Positions 1 to 8,442 of a DNA stretch of 64,000 nt are shown one piece after another. The first letter of the stretch is position 1. The number at the start of each line of letters is the position of its first letter. The notes beneath the pieces were generated by a model. The model had not been told where the DNA came from and did no database searches. It saw nothing but the letters and a program-made list of their open reading frames with translations. The position numbers were made by a program, and so were the translations under genes. This DNA is from Clostridiisalibacter paucivorans DSM 22131 (lineage in GTDB: Bacteria > Bacillota > Clostridia > Tissierellales > Clostridiisalibacteraceae), in NCBI RefSeq assembly GCF_000620125.1, contig NZ_JHVL01000003.1, positions 1 to 64,000 of the forward strand. Reading direction: 5' to 3'.

Positions 1-167
1 AAACAAATCTAAATGGTAAAAAGAAAAAAGTTGCTCTCGTAGCCATAATGCACAAACTTCTAAATTATATTTTTGCAGTTTTAAGAGATCAAAAACCATA
101 TACACAGCGTTCTCCAAAGCTTCATAGTAAAATGTATTTAGAAAATGTTACTAGATTAACTGCCTAA
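1..167 (+). pseudogene. C-terminal part of an IS110-type transposase (cut by window edge)
   Basis: An open frame enters from the left edge in frame 3 and stops at TAA 165-167, giving about 54 residues. It contains HKLLNYIFAVLRDQKPY, which resembles the conserved tail that follows the Transposase_20 domain of IS110/IS116/IS902 recombinases. It is the only plus-strand coding sequence in the window and converges on dut. The rest of the gene is outside the window, so I cannot say whether the element is intact or a remnant. The family assignment rests on this short tail only. Confidence 0.6.
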
Positions 168-347
168 ATTCAAAAATAATTTTACAGATCTGTAATTTAG
201 CTATTGTTCGTGTTTTTCAATGGCTTGTTTGCTATACCCATTTTTACAAAATAACATTTTTAAAAATTAAATAGAAAAACTATTGACTTTTACTAGCTGG
301 TCTTTTTATTATTTTGTTTATCAATTATGATAATATTTTTTATGATA
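168..347. other. Non-coding flank between the transposase tail and dut
   Basis: 180 AT-rich bases with no gene. If the upstream frame is an IS110-family element, its right end should lie here. That family usually lacks terminal inverted repeats, and I could not fix the boundary. A plus-strand TTGACT (283-288) and TATTAT (307-312) with an 18-base spacer form a possible outward promoter that would read antisense into dut. No terminator with a clear U-tract is visible after the dut stop. Confidence 0.35.
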
Positions 348-779
348 CTAAATGCCTGTATGGCCAAATCCTCCTTGAGCTCTCTTGGTACTATCTAAAT
401 TATCAACCTCTTCAAAATCAACTTGTTCATATCTTATGAAAACCATTTGAGCAATCCTGTCCCCTTTTTTAATTTTAAAAGCCTTTTCTCCTAAATTTAT
501 AAGTATTACTTTTATTTCTCCTCTATAATCACTATCTATAGTACCAATTCCATTAGCCATAGTTATACCATACTTTAATGCTAATCCACTTCTAGCTCTA
601 ATTTGGGCTTCACAATTTTTCGGCATAGATATATATATACCAGTAGGAATTAAGACTCTCTCCATTGGAGCTATAACCATACTATCATCAATATTTGCAT
701 ATATATCTACCCCAGAAGAACCAGTAGTCTCATATTTAGGTAATGGGAATTCACCTTTATTTACTATTTTTACTTTCAT
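348..779 (-). CDS. dut: Deoxyuridine 5'-triphosphate nucleotidohydrolase (dUTPase)
   Basis: Trimeric dUTPase, which hydrolyses dUTP to dUMP and diphosphate, keeps uracil out of DNA and supplies dUMP for dTMP synthesis. All five motifs are present in the 143-aa product: motif I SGVDIYA (Asp25), motif II RSGLALKYG (from residue 63), motif III GTIDSDYRGE with Asp82 and Tyr85, motif IV GDRIAQ (106-111) and the glycine-rich C-terminal arm RAQGGFGHTG. The ATG at 779 is chosen because AAAGGAGT lies 7-8 bases upstream; a GTG nine bases earlier overlaps that site. It follows mlpA by 83 bases, has no obvious promoter of its own and is probably co-transcribed with it. Confidence 0.95.
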   Translation of the reverse strand: MKVKIVNKGEFPLPKYETTGSSGVDIYANIDDSMVIAPMERVLIPTGIYISMPKNCEAQIRARSGLALKYGITMANGIGTIDSDYRGEIKVILINLGEKAFKIKKGDRIAQMVFIRYEQVDFEEVDNLDSTKRAQGGFGHTGI

Positions 780-862
780 ACATAACACTCCTTTAATAAT
801 ATATATCCTTGTAAATACAAATATTACTAAATCAACTAACTTTTATTTGCAGACACAATAAA

Positions 863-2140
863 TTAGCTTCTAAAATATGTCTTTTTTATTATATCATTAA
901 CTTTTTTATTGTCATTTATTTTTCCTACATATGCTATATTGATCTTTTCTTTATTGAACACTAAGTCAGCCATATATATAATATCTTCACATTTTACACT
1001 GTCAATTTTTTGTAAAATTTCCCTTTGTGTATACACTTTATTCAATAATAATTGATTTTTTCCCATGGCAGACATCCTACTTGATGTACTTTCAAGTCCT
1101 AAAATATAATTCCCTTTCAGTTGTTCTTTAGACTTATATATTTCTTCTCGAGTTATATTTTTCTTTTCTTTTATTCCTTCAATCTCTTTTATTATAATAT
1201 TAGATACATTTTCTAATTGATTTGGATTTAACCCTACATATATATTAAAAGTCCCTATATCTTTATATAAAGTAGGATATGAATATACTGAATATGCTAA
1301 TCCCCGTTCTTCTCTAATAGACTGAAATAGCCTTGAACTCATACTTCCTCCAAATATATTGTTTAAAATCAATAACGGATAAAGCTTGTCCTCTCCCTGG
1401 GGAATACCCTGCATACCTATACATAGGTGTAATTGCTCTGTATCTTTATACCTTCCTTTTAATGTTTGATTAATTTCAGGTTTTTGAAATTCTTCATTTT
1501 TCCCATGCCTTAATCCCCAATCTTTAAAATATGAAGTCAATAAATCTAGTGTAGTATCTATATCAAAGTTTCCCGCTATAGATACTACTATATTATCTGG
1601 TACATAAAATCTATTATAATAATCCATTATAATAGATTTATTAAAAGATTTTAATGTGTTTTCTTTACCTAATATTGGATAAGATAGAGAATGCCTATTA
1701 AACAAAGCTTCAGCTAATAAATCATGTGCTATTTCTTCTGGAGAATCTTCATACATATTTATTTCTTCCATTACAACAGTCTTTTCTTTTTCTATTTCCT
1801 CCTCTTGAAACTTGGGATTTAAAATCATATCACCTAAAACATCTATAGCTATGGGAAGATGATTATCTAACACTTTAGCATAATAACAAGTACATTCTTT
1901 TCCAGTAAAAGCATTTAATTGTCCACCAATACTGTCTATAGATTCAGCAATTTCCTTTGCATTTCGCTTTTTACTTCCTTTAAATAACATGTGTTCAATA
2001 AAATGAGATACACCATTATTTTTAACTGTTTCATATCTAGAACCTGCTTCTATCCAAAATCCAATAGAAACTGATTTTACATAGGGTATTTTTTCCATTA
2101 CTACTGTTATACCATTTTCTAATATAAATTTATTATACAT
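863..2140 (-). CDS. mlpA: M16-family zinc metallopeptidase (MlpA/YmxG type)
   Basis: Single-chain M16 (insulinase/mitochondrial processing peptidase-like) protease of 425 aa. The inverted zinc motif HFIEH is at residues 46-50, and Glu126, 76 residues later in VVMEEINMYEDSPEE, fits the third zinc ligand. The second half carries the inactive M16_C-like region with GGSMSSRLFQSIREERGLAYSV. Its place after rpsO-pnp-ylxY matches B. subtilis mlpA (ymxG). No signal peptide is visible, so it should be cytoplasmic. AGGAGG precedes the ATG. The physiological substrate is not known from sequence. Confidence 0.92.
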   Translation of the reverse strand: MYNKFILENGITVVMEKIPYVKSVSIGFWIEAGSRYETVKNNGVSHFIEHMLFKGSKKRNAKEIAESIDSIGGQLNAFTGKECTCYYAKVLDNHLPIAIDVLGDMILNPKFQEEEIEKEKTVVMEEINMYEDSPEEIAHDLLAEALFNRHSLSYPILGKENTLKSFNKSIIMDYYNRFYVPDNIVVSIAGNFDIDTTLDLLTSYFKDWGLRHGKNEEFQKPEINQTLKGRYKDTEQLHLCIGMQGIPQGEDKLYPLLILNNIFGGSMSSRLFQSIREERGLAYSVYSYPTLYKDIGTFNIYVGLNPNQLENVSNIIIKEIEGIKEKKNITREEIYKSKEQLKGNYILGLESTSSRMSAMGKNQLLLNKVYTQREILQKIDSVKCEDIIYMADLVFNKEKINIAYVGKINDNKKVNDIIKKTYFRS

Positions 2141-2173
2141 TTTATCCTCCTAGTTTAACATAAAATTAGAAAT

Positions 2174-2211
2174 ACTTAATATATTATAGACTATAGTATA
2201 TTAAGTTTCAA
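2174..2211 (-). promoter_or_regulatory. SigA-type promoter of mlpA-dut overlapped by an inverted repeat
   Basis: On the minus strand, TTGAAA (2211-2206) and TATAAT (2188-2183) are separated by exactly 17 bases. A perfect 10-bp inverted repeat, ACTTAATATA/TATATTAAGT (arms 2174-2183 and 2197-2206, 13-base centre), starts next to the -35, covers the spacer and ends in the -10. This is the geometry of a repressor operator. No regulator can be named. Confidence 0.65.
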
Positions 2212-2218
2212 ACTATAT

Positions 2219-2932
2219 TTATGCTATAATATCTGAGACCTTCCCTATTTTATAACCTCTGTCCATTAATAATTTTATAATTGTTGGCAATGCCTTTATT
2301 GTCTCTTCTTTAGGATGCATAAGTACAATAGATCCTTTTCGAACTTTATTCATCACCCTACTTGTTATTTTTTCTTTAGTACTGTCTTTTCTCCAATCTA
2401 TAGTATCAACATCCCACATGATCACTTTATAACCAAATTCTTTTGCTGCTATTACAGTTTGATCATTATAAGATCCAGAAGGCGGAGCAAAAAAAACAGG
2501 TTCTAATCCTGTTTTTTCCATTATTATATCATTTGCTTTCTTTATCTCATTTCTATTTTCTTCATAGTTTAAATTTCCATAGTCTTTATGACTATATCCA
2601 TGACTACCTATTTCATGCCCCAATTCTTTCATTTTAATTAATAAATCAGTATTTTTTTCTGCCCATTTACCCGTCACAAAAAAAGTAATATGTATATTAT
2701 TTTCTTCAAAAATTTCAAACATCTTCGGCAAATATTCTTCTCCCCAATCTACATTGCAAGTAAATGCTACCACCTTTTCATCTATATTGCCTTTGTAAAA
2801 TACATCTTCCTTGTTATTAAATACTTCACTGCTTCTTTGAAAATTCAAAATTAGCATAAATAATATTAATAATATAACGATAATCAAAGCAATTATAGAT
2901 ACCTTTTTATAGTTTATAAAAAAAACCTTCAT
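2219..2932 (-). CDS. ylxY: Membrane-anchored polysaccharide deacetylase-like protein (YlxY type)
   Basis: 237-aa protein with an N-terminal transmembrane segment (about residues 10-30) and an extracellular NodB-fold domain. NodB landmarks are ITFFVTGKWAEKN, the HxxxH-type metal motif in EIGSHGYSHKDY, APPSGSYND, and a C-terminal GSIVLMHP. The first NodB motif, normally TFDDG, is replaced by TCNVDWG, so the usual catalytic and metal Asp pair is altered. As I recall, B. subtilis YlxY, which sits at the same place between pnp and mlpA, is altered in the same region. Enzymatic activity is therefore uncertain. The ATG at 2932 follows GGAGTGGAGGAA and is preferred over an in-frame GTG nine bases upstream. 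Confidence 0.85.
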   Translation of the reverse strand: MKVFFINYKKVSIIALIIVILLILFMLILNFQRSSEVFNNKEDVFYKGNIDEKVVAFTCNVDWGEEYLPKMFEIFEENNIHITFFVTGKWAEKNTDLLIKMKELGHEIGSHGYSHKDYGNLNYEENRNEIKKANDIIMEKTGLEPVFFAPPSGSYNDQTVIAAKEFGYKVIMWDVDTIDWRKDSTKEKITSRVMNKVRKGSIVLMHPKEETIKALPTIIKLLMDRGYKIGKVSDIIA

Positions 2933-2960
2933 TTCCTCCACTCCTTCTTTTATAATTATT

Positions 2961-2991
2961 TAATATAATTTTTCTTATATAAATATATTCA
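2961..2991 (-). promoter_or_regulatory. Possible ylxY promoter, perhaps forespore-type
   Basis: The pnp terminator upstream implies that ylxY needs its own promoter. The minus strand has TGAATA (2991-2986), 18 bases, then TATATTA (2967-2961). TGAATA equals the -35 box of SigG/SigF-type promoters, while the -10 only partly matches CATACTA. In such an AT-rich spacer this could be chance. Confidence 0.25.
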
Positions 2992-3008
2992 CAGGTAGAG
3001 AAAATATG

Positions 3009-3044
3009 AAAAAAAGACACAAACCTTTTTGGGTTTATGTCTTT
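3009..3044 (-). terminator. Rho-independent terminator after pnp
   Basis: The minus-strand transcript forms a stem from AAAGACATAAACCC and GGTTTGTGTCTTT with an A-rich loop, followed by a run of seven U (positions 3015-3009). The stem begins at the pnp stop codon. It separates rpsO-pnp from ylxY. Confidence 0.85.
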
Positions 3045-5136
3045 ATTTTTGTTCTTCTTTTTCTTCTAAGGCATCTTTTCTAGAGAGATTTATTCTTCCT
3101 TGATTGTCTATCTTTATTACTTTAACTAATACTTCATCTCCTACTGAAAGCACGCTTTCTACTTTATCTATTCTTTCCTTTGAAATATTTGATATATGGA
3201 CTAGACCTTCTTTACCAGGAGATATCTCAACAAATGCTCCAAAAGGCATTATTTTAATTACTTTTCCTAAATATATATCTCCAACTTCTACATCTTTTGC
3301 TATGCTTTCCACTATCGATATAGCTTTTTTACCCATTTCCATGTCTGTAGTAGCTACTTTTATACTACCATCATCCTCTATATCTATCTTTACTCCAGTT
3401 TCTTCTATTATTTTATTTATAGTCTTTCCGCCAGGACCTATAATATCTCTAATCTTATCTGGGTTTACAGTAGTCATTAATATCTTAGGTGCATACGGGG
3501 ACATCTCACTTCGTGGTTTGTCTATAACCTCATTCATTTTATTTAAAATATGGATTCTTCCTTTATATGCCCTTTCTAATGCTTCAGTCAAAATCTCTTT
3601 ACCTATACCTGCAATTTTAATATCCATTTGAATTGCAGTTATACCATCTTTAGTTCCAGCCACTTTAAAATCCATGTCTCCTAAAAAATCTTCCATACCT
3701 TGAATATCAGAAAGTACTGTAACCTTGTCTTCTAATTTTATAAGACCCATGGCTATTCCGGCAACAGAATCTTTTATAGGTACTCCCGCATCTAATAATG
3801 ACAATGTACTTCCACAAACACTAGCTTGAGAAGTAGATCCATTAGAACTTAGGACTTCTGAAACTAATCTTATTGTATAAGGAAATTCTTCTTCACTAGG
3901 TATAACAGGTTCTAAAGCTCTTTCAGCCAAGGCCCCATGTCCTATTTCTCTTCTCCCTGGACCTCTTAAAAATCTTGTTTCTCCAACACTATAAGGAGGG
4001 AAATTATAATGATGCATATATCTCTTTGACTCTTCTTCTCCTAAACCATCAATTATTTGTACATCTCCAGAAGCTCCTAATGTTGCTATAGTTAAAACCT
4101 GAGTCTGCCCTCTAGTAAATAATCCAGATCCATGAGTTCTAGGTAATAATCCTACTTCACTAGTTATAGGTCTAATTTCATCTGCTTTTCTATTATCAGG
4201 CCTTATGCCTTTTTCAACAATCATATATCTTACTTGTTCTTTAATAATATTATAAAGTGTTTCATCTATATCTTTTATGTTATCTGGATATTTTTCAGAG
4301 AAATATTCCATAACTTCCTCTTTTACTTTATCCATATTTTCCTGTCTTTCTTGTTTATCAACAGTTTGAATAGCTTCTACCATCTTATCTACTGCATATT
4401 CTCTAACTTCTTTTTCAATGTCTTCATCTACTTGAAATAATATTACTTCCTGCTTATCTTTTCCTACCTCTGTCCTAATTTCATTAATAAACTTACAAAT
4501 ACCTTTTATTTCTTCATGAGCCTTCAATATAGATTCAAGCATAATATCTTCACTAATTATATTAGCCCCAGCCTCAACCATCATTACAGCATCTTCTGTA
4601 CCTGATACAACTAACTGTAACGAAGACTTTTCCCTATCTTCGCTTTTAGGATTAGTTAAAAGTTTTCCATCTACTAAGCCCATAGATACTGAACCAGTTG
4701 GTCCATTAAATGGTATATCTGATATAGTCAATGCTATTGAAGATCCAATCATAGCAACAATATCAGGGGTACAATCTTGATCTACAGACAATACTGTAGC
4801 AATAACTTGAACATCGTTTCTATATCCTTTAGGGAACAAAGGTCGAATAGGTCTATCAATAAGTCTAGATGTTAATATTGCCTTTTCACTAGGTCTTCCT
4901 TCTCTCTTAATAAAGCCTCCAGGTATTTTTCCCACTGAATATAGCCTTTCTTCAAAATCTACACTTAGCGGAAAAAAGTCTATACCTTCTCTAGGTTCAC
5001 TTGATGCAGTAGCTGTAACTAATACAACTGTATCACCATATTTAACTATACATGAACCATTGGCTTGTTCTGTAACTTTACCAATAGTAACAGAGAGAGT
5101 GCGCCCAGCTAGTTCATATTCAAATGTTCTTTCCAT
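3043..5136 (-). CDS. pnp: Polyribonucleotide nucleotidyltransferase (PNPase)
   Basis: 3'-5' phosphorolytic exoribonuclease of 697 aa, full length. It has two RNase PH-like core domains: the first carries [20 protein letters not shown], and the second carries [14 protein letters not shown] and the catalytic region [15 protein letters not shown]-like [20 protein letters not shown] domain with the GxxG loop [10 protein letters not shown] and a C-terminal S1 domain ([20 protein letters not shown]) bind RNA. It is a ring-shaped homotrimer in known relatives and a core enzyme of mRNA decay. The ATG follows AAGGAGG. It lies 124 bases after rpsO, as in many bacteria. Confidence 0.97.
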   Translation of the reverse strand: MERTFEYELAGRTLSVTIGKVTEQANGSCIVKYGDTVVLVTATASSEPREGIDFFPLSVDFEERLYSVGKIPGGFIKREGRPSEKAILTSRLIDRPIRPLFPKGYRNDVQVIATVLSVDQDCTPDIVAMIGSSIALTISDIPFNGPTGSVSMGLVDGKLLTNPKSEDREKSSLQLVVSGTEDAVMMVEAGANIISEDIMLESILKAHEEIKGICKFINEIRTEVGKDKQEVILFQVDEDIEKEVREYAVDKMVEAIQTVDKQERQENMDKVKEEVMEYFSEKYPDNIKDIDETLYNIIKEQVRYMIVEKGIRPDNRKADEIRPITSEVGLLPRTHGSGLFTRGQTQVLTIATLGASGDVQIIDGLGEEESKRYMHHYNFPPYSVGETRFLRGPGRREIGHGALAERALEPVIPSEEEFPYTIRLVSEVLSSNGSTSQASVCGSTLSLLDAGVPIKDSVAGIAMGLIKLEDKVTVLSDIQGMEDFLGDMDFKVAGTKDGITAIQMDIKIAGIGKEILTEALERAYKGRIHILNKMNEVIDKPRSEMSPYAPKILMTTVNPDKIRDIIGPGGKTINKIIEETGVKIDIEDDGSIKVATTDMEMGKKAISIVESIAKDVEVGDIYLGKVIKIMPFGAFVEISPGKEGLVHISNISKERIDKVESVLSVGDEVLVKVIKIDNQGRINLSRKDALEEKEEQK

Positions 5137-5174
5137 ACTTTACCTCCTTAAATTACATTAAAACTCTTAAAAAT

Positions 5175-5203
5175 ATTATATCCTTCATTTAATAAATAAT
5201 CCA
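5175..5203 (-). promoter_or_regulatory. Possible pnp promoter
   Basis: In the rpsO-pnp gap the minus strand has a perfect TATAAT (5180-5175), with TGGATT 17 bases upstream (5203-5198) as a weak -35. It would give pnp expression independent of rpsO, beyond the hairpin that follows rpsO. Confidence 0.35.
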
Positions 5204-5239
5204 TACATACTAATTTTTTATTTATTAATTTAAAAGAAT

Positions 5240-5261
5240 AGAGCGGGTTTTCCCCCGCTCT
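5240..5261 (-). terminator. Hairpin after rpsO (partial terminator or processing site)
   Basis: An 8-bp GC-rich stem, AGAGCGGG/CCCGCTCT, with a six-base loop starts at the end of the rpsO stop codon. The following minus-strand sequence is ATTCTTTTA, a weak U-tract, so termination may be incomplete. In E. coli an RNase III-cut hairpin sits between rpsO and pnp; whether this one is cut is unknown. Confidence 0.6.
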
Positions 5262-5527
5262 TATTTTCTTAAACCAAGTCTATCTATTAAACTACGATAT
5301 CTTTCTATATCTTTGTCCATTAAGTAATTTAATAAACCCCTTCTCTTACCAACCATCTTAAGTAGGCCTCTTCTAGAATGAAAATCCTTTTTATGTTCCT
5401 TAAGATGTTCATTTAACTCATTGATTCTATAGGTCAAAATAGCTATCTGAACCTCTGGAGAACCAGTGTCTCCCTCATGAGTTTTATACTCTTCAATAAT
5501 ATTATTTTTTTCTTCTTTACTTAGCAC
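5261..5527 (-). CDS. rpsO: 30S ribosomal protein S15
   Basis: 88-aa S15, binding the 16S rRNA central domain early in 30S assembly. It contains the family signature [14 protein letters not shown] and [21 protein letters not shown], and ends IDRLGLRK. A longer open frame runs up to 5611, but the GTG at 5527 is the start because AGGAGGG sits seven bases upstream and the N-terminus MLSKEEK matches the family. The region upstream is a structured leader, not coding. Confidence 0.96.
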   Translation of the reverse strand: MLSKEEKNNIIEEYKTHEGDTGSPEVQIAILTYRINELNEHLKEHKKDFHSRRGLLKMVGKRRGLLNYLMDKDIERYRSLIDRLGLRK

Positions 5528-5612
5528 AGTAAACCCTCCTATTATTTTATTTGATTCACCTAACGCCATGCAAATCGCCGAGGATACGAATTGCTTAGCA
5601 CAAGGTATCACT
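5528..5612 (-). promoter_or_regulatory. rpsO 5' leader, candidate S15 autoregulatory RNA
   Basis: About 85 bases between the predicted transcription start and the rpsO start codon fold well on paper. An inner stem GCAATTCG/CGATTTGC has one mismatch, and CTAA/TTAG, ACCT/AGGT and GAT/ATC segments nest outside it. Ribosomal protein S15 is known to regulate its own mRNA through structured leaders in several bacteria, including Firmicutes. The match here is by position and foldability, not by a proven consensus. Confidence 0.55.
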
Positions 5613-5618
5613 TCATTA

Positions 5619-5647
5619 AGTTTATCATAAAGGAATTTATTTGTAAA
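5619..5647 (-). promoter_or_regulatory. SigA-type promoter of rpsO
   Basis: Minus-strand TTTACA (5647-5642) and TAAACT (5624-5619) with a 17-base spacer, just inside the gap after ribF. It predicts a start near 5612, directly before the structured leader. Confidence 0.6.
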
Positions 5648-5650
5648 TAA

Positions 5651-6562
5651 TTATTTGCATCCCTTGACTATTTCCATATCTTTCATAACTTGTTTAATTA
5701 GGTCTTCCCTACTATTGTATTTTCTTTCTCCCCTCACAAAAGAATCAAATCTAACTTCTATATTTTCACCATATATATCTTCTTGAAAATCATAAATATG
5801 AGTCTCAATATTAATGCCTTTGTCACCAAAAGTTGGATTCTGTCCCACATTAGTTATGCTTAAATACTCATCCCCATTTATTAATGAATATGTCTTATAT
5901 ACACCAAATTTAGGTATGACATAGTCAGTACCTAATCCTAGGTTTGCCGTACGAAAACCTAGGCCTTTTCCTCTACCCCTACCTTTTATAACATTTCCTT
6001 TAATACTATATTTTCTGCCTAATAAAGAATTAGCCTCTATTATATTGCCTTCATTTATCAAACTTCTTATTAAAGTGCTGCTTATTATTTTACTGTTTTT
6101 CTGTACAGGAGATATTACTTCAACTTGGAAACCATATTCTTGTCCAAATTTTTTTAACATATCAGTATCTCCCTTACCCTTATATCCAAATCTATAATTA
6201 TAACCTACTACGACATATTTAGCATTTAGTCTATTCACTAAAATATCCTTAACAAAATTTTCTGGATCCATCTTCATTAAGCCTTCATCAAAACTCATCA
6301 TATATAAAAAATCTATTCCAAAAGATTTTAACACTTCTATTTTCTGTTCATTATTCATTAAATATCTTGGTAATTCTCTTCCTTTAACCATAGTAGCTGG
6401 ATGGTTATAAAAAGTAAACACAGTGCTTTTAAGTCCATATTCCTTAGCTTTTAATTTCATACTGTTTATTAATTGTTGATGACCTAAATGTATTCCATCA
6501 AAACTTCCCAAACATACTGCAGTATTTTTTAAAGATATTTTCTTGTTTATTATAGTCTCCAT
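5651..6562 (-). CDS. ribF: Bifunctional riboflavin kinase / FAD synthetase
   Basis: 303-aa two-domain enzyme that makes FMN and then FAD from riboflavin. The N-terminal FMN adenylyltransferase domain shows GSFDGIHLGHQQL and ISSTLIR. The C-terminal riboflavin kinase domain shows GRGRGKGLGF followed by RTANL and ends near residue 303. The kinase motif is normally PTAN; here the codon is CGT (Arg) instead of a proline CCN codon, while Thr and Asn are kept. It lies 12 bases after truB in the same transcription unit, the usual Firmicute arrangement (ribC in B. subtilis). Confidence 0.95.
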   Translation of the reverse strand: METIINKKISLKNTAVCLGSFDGIHLGHQQLINSMKLKAKEYGLKSTVFTFYNHPATMVKGRELPRYLMNNEQKIEVLKSFGIDFLYMMSFDEGLMKMDPENFVKDILVNRLNAKYVVVGYNYRFGYKGKGDTDMLKKFGQEYGFQVEVISPVQKNSKIISSTLIRSLINEGNIIEANSLLGRKYSIKGNVIKGRGRGKGLGFRTANLGLGTDYVIPKFGVYKTYSLINGDEYLSITNVGQNPTFGDKGINIETHIYDFQEDIYGENIEVRFDSFVRGERKYNSREDLIKQVMKDMEIVKGCK

Positions 6563-6574
6563 AGCAATTCACCT

Positions 6575-7468
6575 TTATATAAATACTTTTTCCATTTTTA
6601 ATTCTAAATAAGTATTCACTATTTTGTTTATAATACCAATACCTATAAATCTATTTTTACAATAAACTCTAACCTTGCTATCTTTTTTATAATACTTTTC
6701 ATTTCTGATTTTAACACTTGCACCATTAATGATCTTATTATATAGCATATCATCTAAATAAATCTCTGTTAAGTTATCCAACGCATTGTCTATAGGAGTT
6801 AAAAGTTTTTTTATGTCATTTTTTTCTATAGTTTCTTTTATTTCTTCAATAGTAAACGTATCTTCAATGCTAAACTTCCCAACCTTAGTCCTCAATAAAA
6901 ATGTCATATGACCATATACACCTAAATCTGCCCCAATATCATTGCAAAGGGTCCTAATATAAGTACCTTGAGAACACATAACATCAAATAATACCCTCTT
7001 ATTTTGAATATTATTTAATATATTAAGTTCATATATATGTCTTTTTCTAGGTTCAACATCAACAGTTTTACCTTGTCTAGCATACTCATAAAGTTTTTTC
7101 CCTTTTATCTTTATAGCAGAGTATTGTGGAGGTATTTGATATATTTCTCCTTTGTATCTATTAAAAGTAGTATTTATCTCTTCTTCTGACACTGTATTGT
7201 GAGAAACATCCAAAATTTTTCCATATTTATCTTGAGTATCTGTTTTAGTCCCAAATAAAACTTCTCCTATATAACTTTTCATGTCTAAGTTCATATATTG
7301 TATAGCTTTAGTTGCTTTTCCAATACATATGGGCAATACTCCAGCAGCATTAGGGTCAAGAGTCCCTGTATGCCCAACCTTTTTTATATTAAAATTTTTT
7401 CTAATAAATCCTACAACATCATGAGATGTCATACCTGTAGGCTTTAATACATTAATTATTCCATCCAC
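6575..7468 (-). CDS. truB: tRNA pseudouridine(55) synthase TruB
   Basis: Isomerises U55 in the T-loop of tRNAs. The catalytic Asp lies in GHTGTLDPNAAGVLP (Asp38 from the chosen start), and the N-terminus DGIINVLKPTGMTSHDVV is typical. A C-terminal PUA-like segment follows. I choose the GTG at 7468, six bases after AAGGTG. An in-frame GTG at 7477 would overlap the nrnA stop and lies inside that ribosome-binding site. Confidence 0.95.
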   Translation of the reverse strand: MDGIINVLKPTGMTSHDVVGFIRKNFNIKKVGHTGTLDPNAAGVLPICIGKATKAIQYMNLDMKSYIGEVLFGTKTDTQDKYGKILDVSHNTVSEEEINTTFNRYKGEIYQIPPQYSAIKIKGKKLYEYARQGKTVDVEPRKRHIYELNILNNIQNKRVLFDVMCSQGTYIRTLCNDIGADLGVYGHMTFLLRTKVGKFSIEDTFTIEEIKETIEKNDIKKLLTPIDNALDNLTEIYLDDMLYNKIINGASVKIRNEKYYKKDSKVRVYCKNRFIGIGIINKIVNTYLELKMEKVFI

Positions 7469-7473
7469 ATATA

Positions 7474-8442
7474 TCACCTTAGATGTATTTTTATTTTTTC
7501 TAATAAATCTTTTTTAATATCTTGTTGCTCTCCTGTTATAGTGCATCCTGAAGCCTTTGCATGGCCACCACCTCCATATATGGTAGCTATCTTTGATACA
7601 TCTACATATGTTTTTGACCTGAAACTTAGTTTAAAAATATTATTTTCAGTTTCTTTTAGTACACATGCGACTTCGACACAATCAATATCTCTAATAAATT
7701 CAACTATACCATCTACGTATTCAGTTGTTCCGCCCCATTTATCTATTAAATCCAAAGGTACAGTGACCATTCCTACCTTATTATCTAAATAAAACTCTAT
7801 GTTTACAACAGCATCTATAAAAAGCATTACCTTTTCAAAGGGTTTATTTTGATATAATTTAGTGTTTATTTCACCAATATTAATATTTTGCTCTAAAAGC
7901 TTCGATACCGCAATATGAGTAGATGAAGATGTATTATCATATTTAAAGCTTCCTGTATCTGTAGATATAGCCACATATAAATTAATTGCTATGTCATTAT
8001 CTATATCTAATTTCATACTCTCTAATATAGATAAGACCATCTCTCCTGTTGAACTGGCATATGGGTTAATAATATTAATTGATCCATATTTATCATTTGT
8101 TATATGATGATCTATATTTATAATCTTATTAGCATCAATACATCTATTTTCTCCTATCCTGTATATGTCGCTACAATCTAATAATATATATAATTCTTGT
8201 TTACCTATATCATCTAAATTCATAATCTCTTCATTGCCAGGTAAAAAACTATACTTTGCAGGAACATTATCAGGAATAGCCATATATATCTTATTGCCAT
8301 ACTTTTTTCTTAATGCAAGTCCAAATCCCAATAGAGAACCTAAACTATCTCCATCGGGATTTAGATGAGAAATTAGACAAACACTGTTGGCATTTTCAAT
8401 TCTTTTACTTAATTCCTTAATATCATTTAAATACTCATTCAT
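7474..8442 (-). CDS. nrnA: DHH/DHHA1 phosphoesterase, NrnA-type oligoribonuclease / pAp phosphatase
   Basis: 322-aa protein with the DHH domain (SHLNPDGDSLGS, LLDCSDIYRIG and NIDHHITND) and a C-terminal DHHA1 domain with GGGGHAKASGC. NrnA degrades nanoRNAs to mononucleotides and dephosphorylates 3'-phosphoadenosine 5'-phosphate in Firmicutes. The ATG at 8442 overlaps the rbfA stop (ATGAATGA), which suggests translational coupling. It sits between rbfA and truB, a common clostridial order, and continues the RNA-metabolism theme of the operon. Confidence 0.9.
   Translation of the reverse strand: MNEYLNDIKELSKRIENANSVCLISHLNPDGDSLGSLLGFGLALRKKYGNKIYMAIPDNVPAKYSFLPGNEEIMNLDDIGKQELYILLDCSDIYRIGENRCIDANKIINIDHHITNDKYGSINIINPYASSTGEMVLSILESMKLDIDNDIAINLYVAISTDTGSFKYDNTSSSTHIAVSKLLEQNINIGEINTKLYQNKPFEKVMLFIDAVVNIEFYLDNKVGMVTVPLDLIDKWGGTTEYVDGIVEFIRDIDCVEVACVLKETENNIFKLSFRSKTYVDVSKIATIYGGGGHAKASGCTITGEQQDIKKDLLEKIKIHLR

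Noticed and set aside
3104-3631. Plus-strand open frame opposite pnp (175 codons)
   Set aside because: It is the antisense shadow of a strongly coding gene, with no ribosome-binding site and a composition explained by the opposite strand. The same holds for other plus-strand frames, such as 9655-10041, 28005-28541 and 57633-58115.
5528-5611. N-terminal extension of S15
   Set aside because: The frame is open, but the GTG at 5527 has the ribosome-binding site and the family N-terminus, and the upstream part fits an RNA leader.
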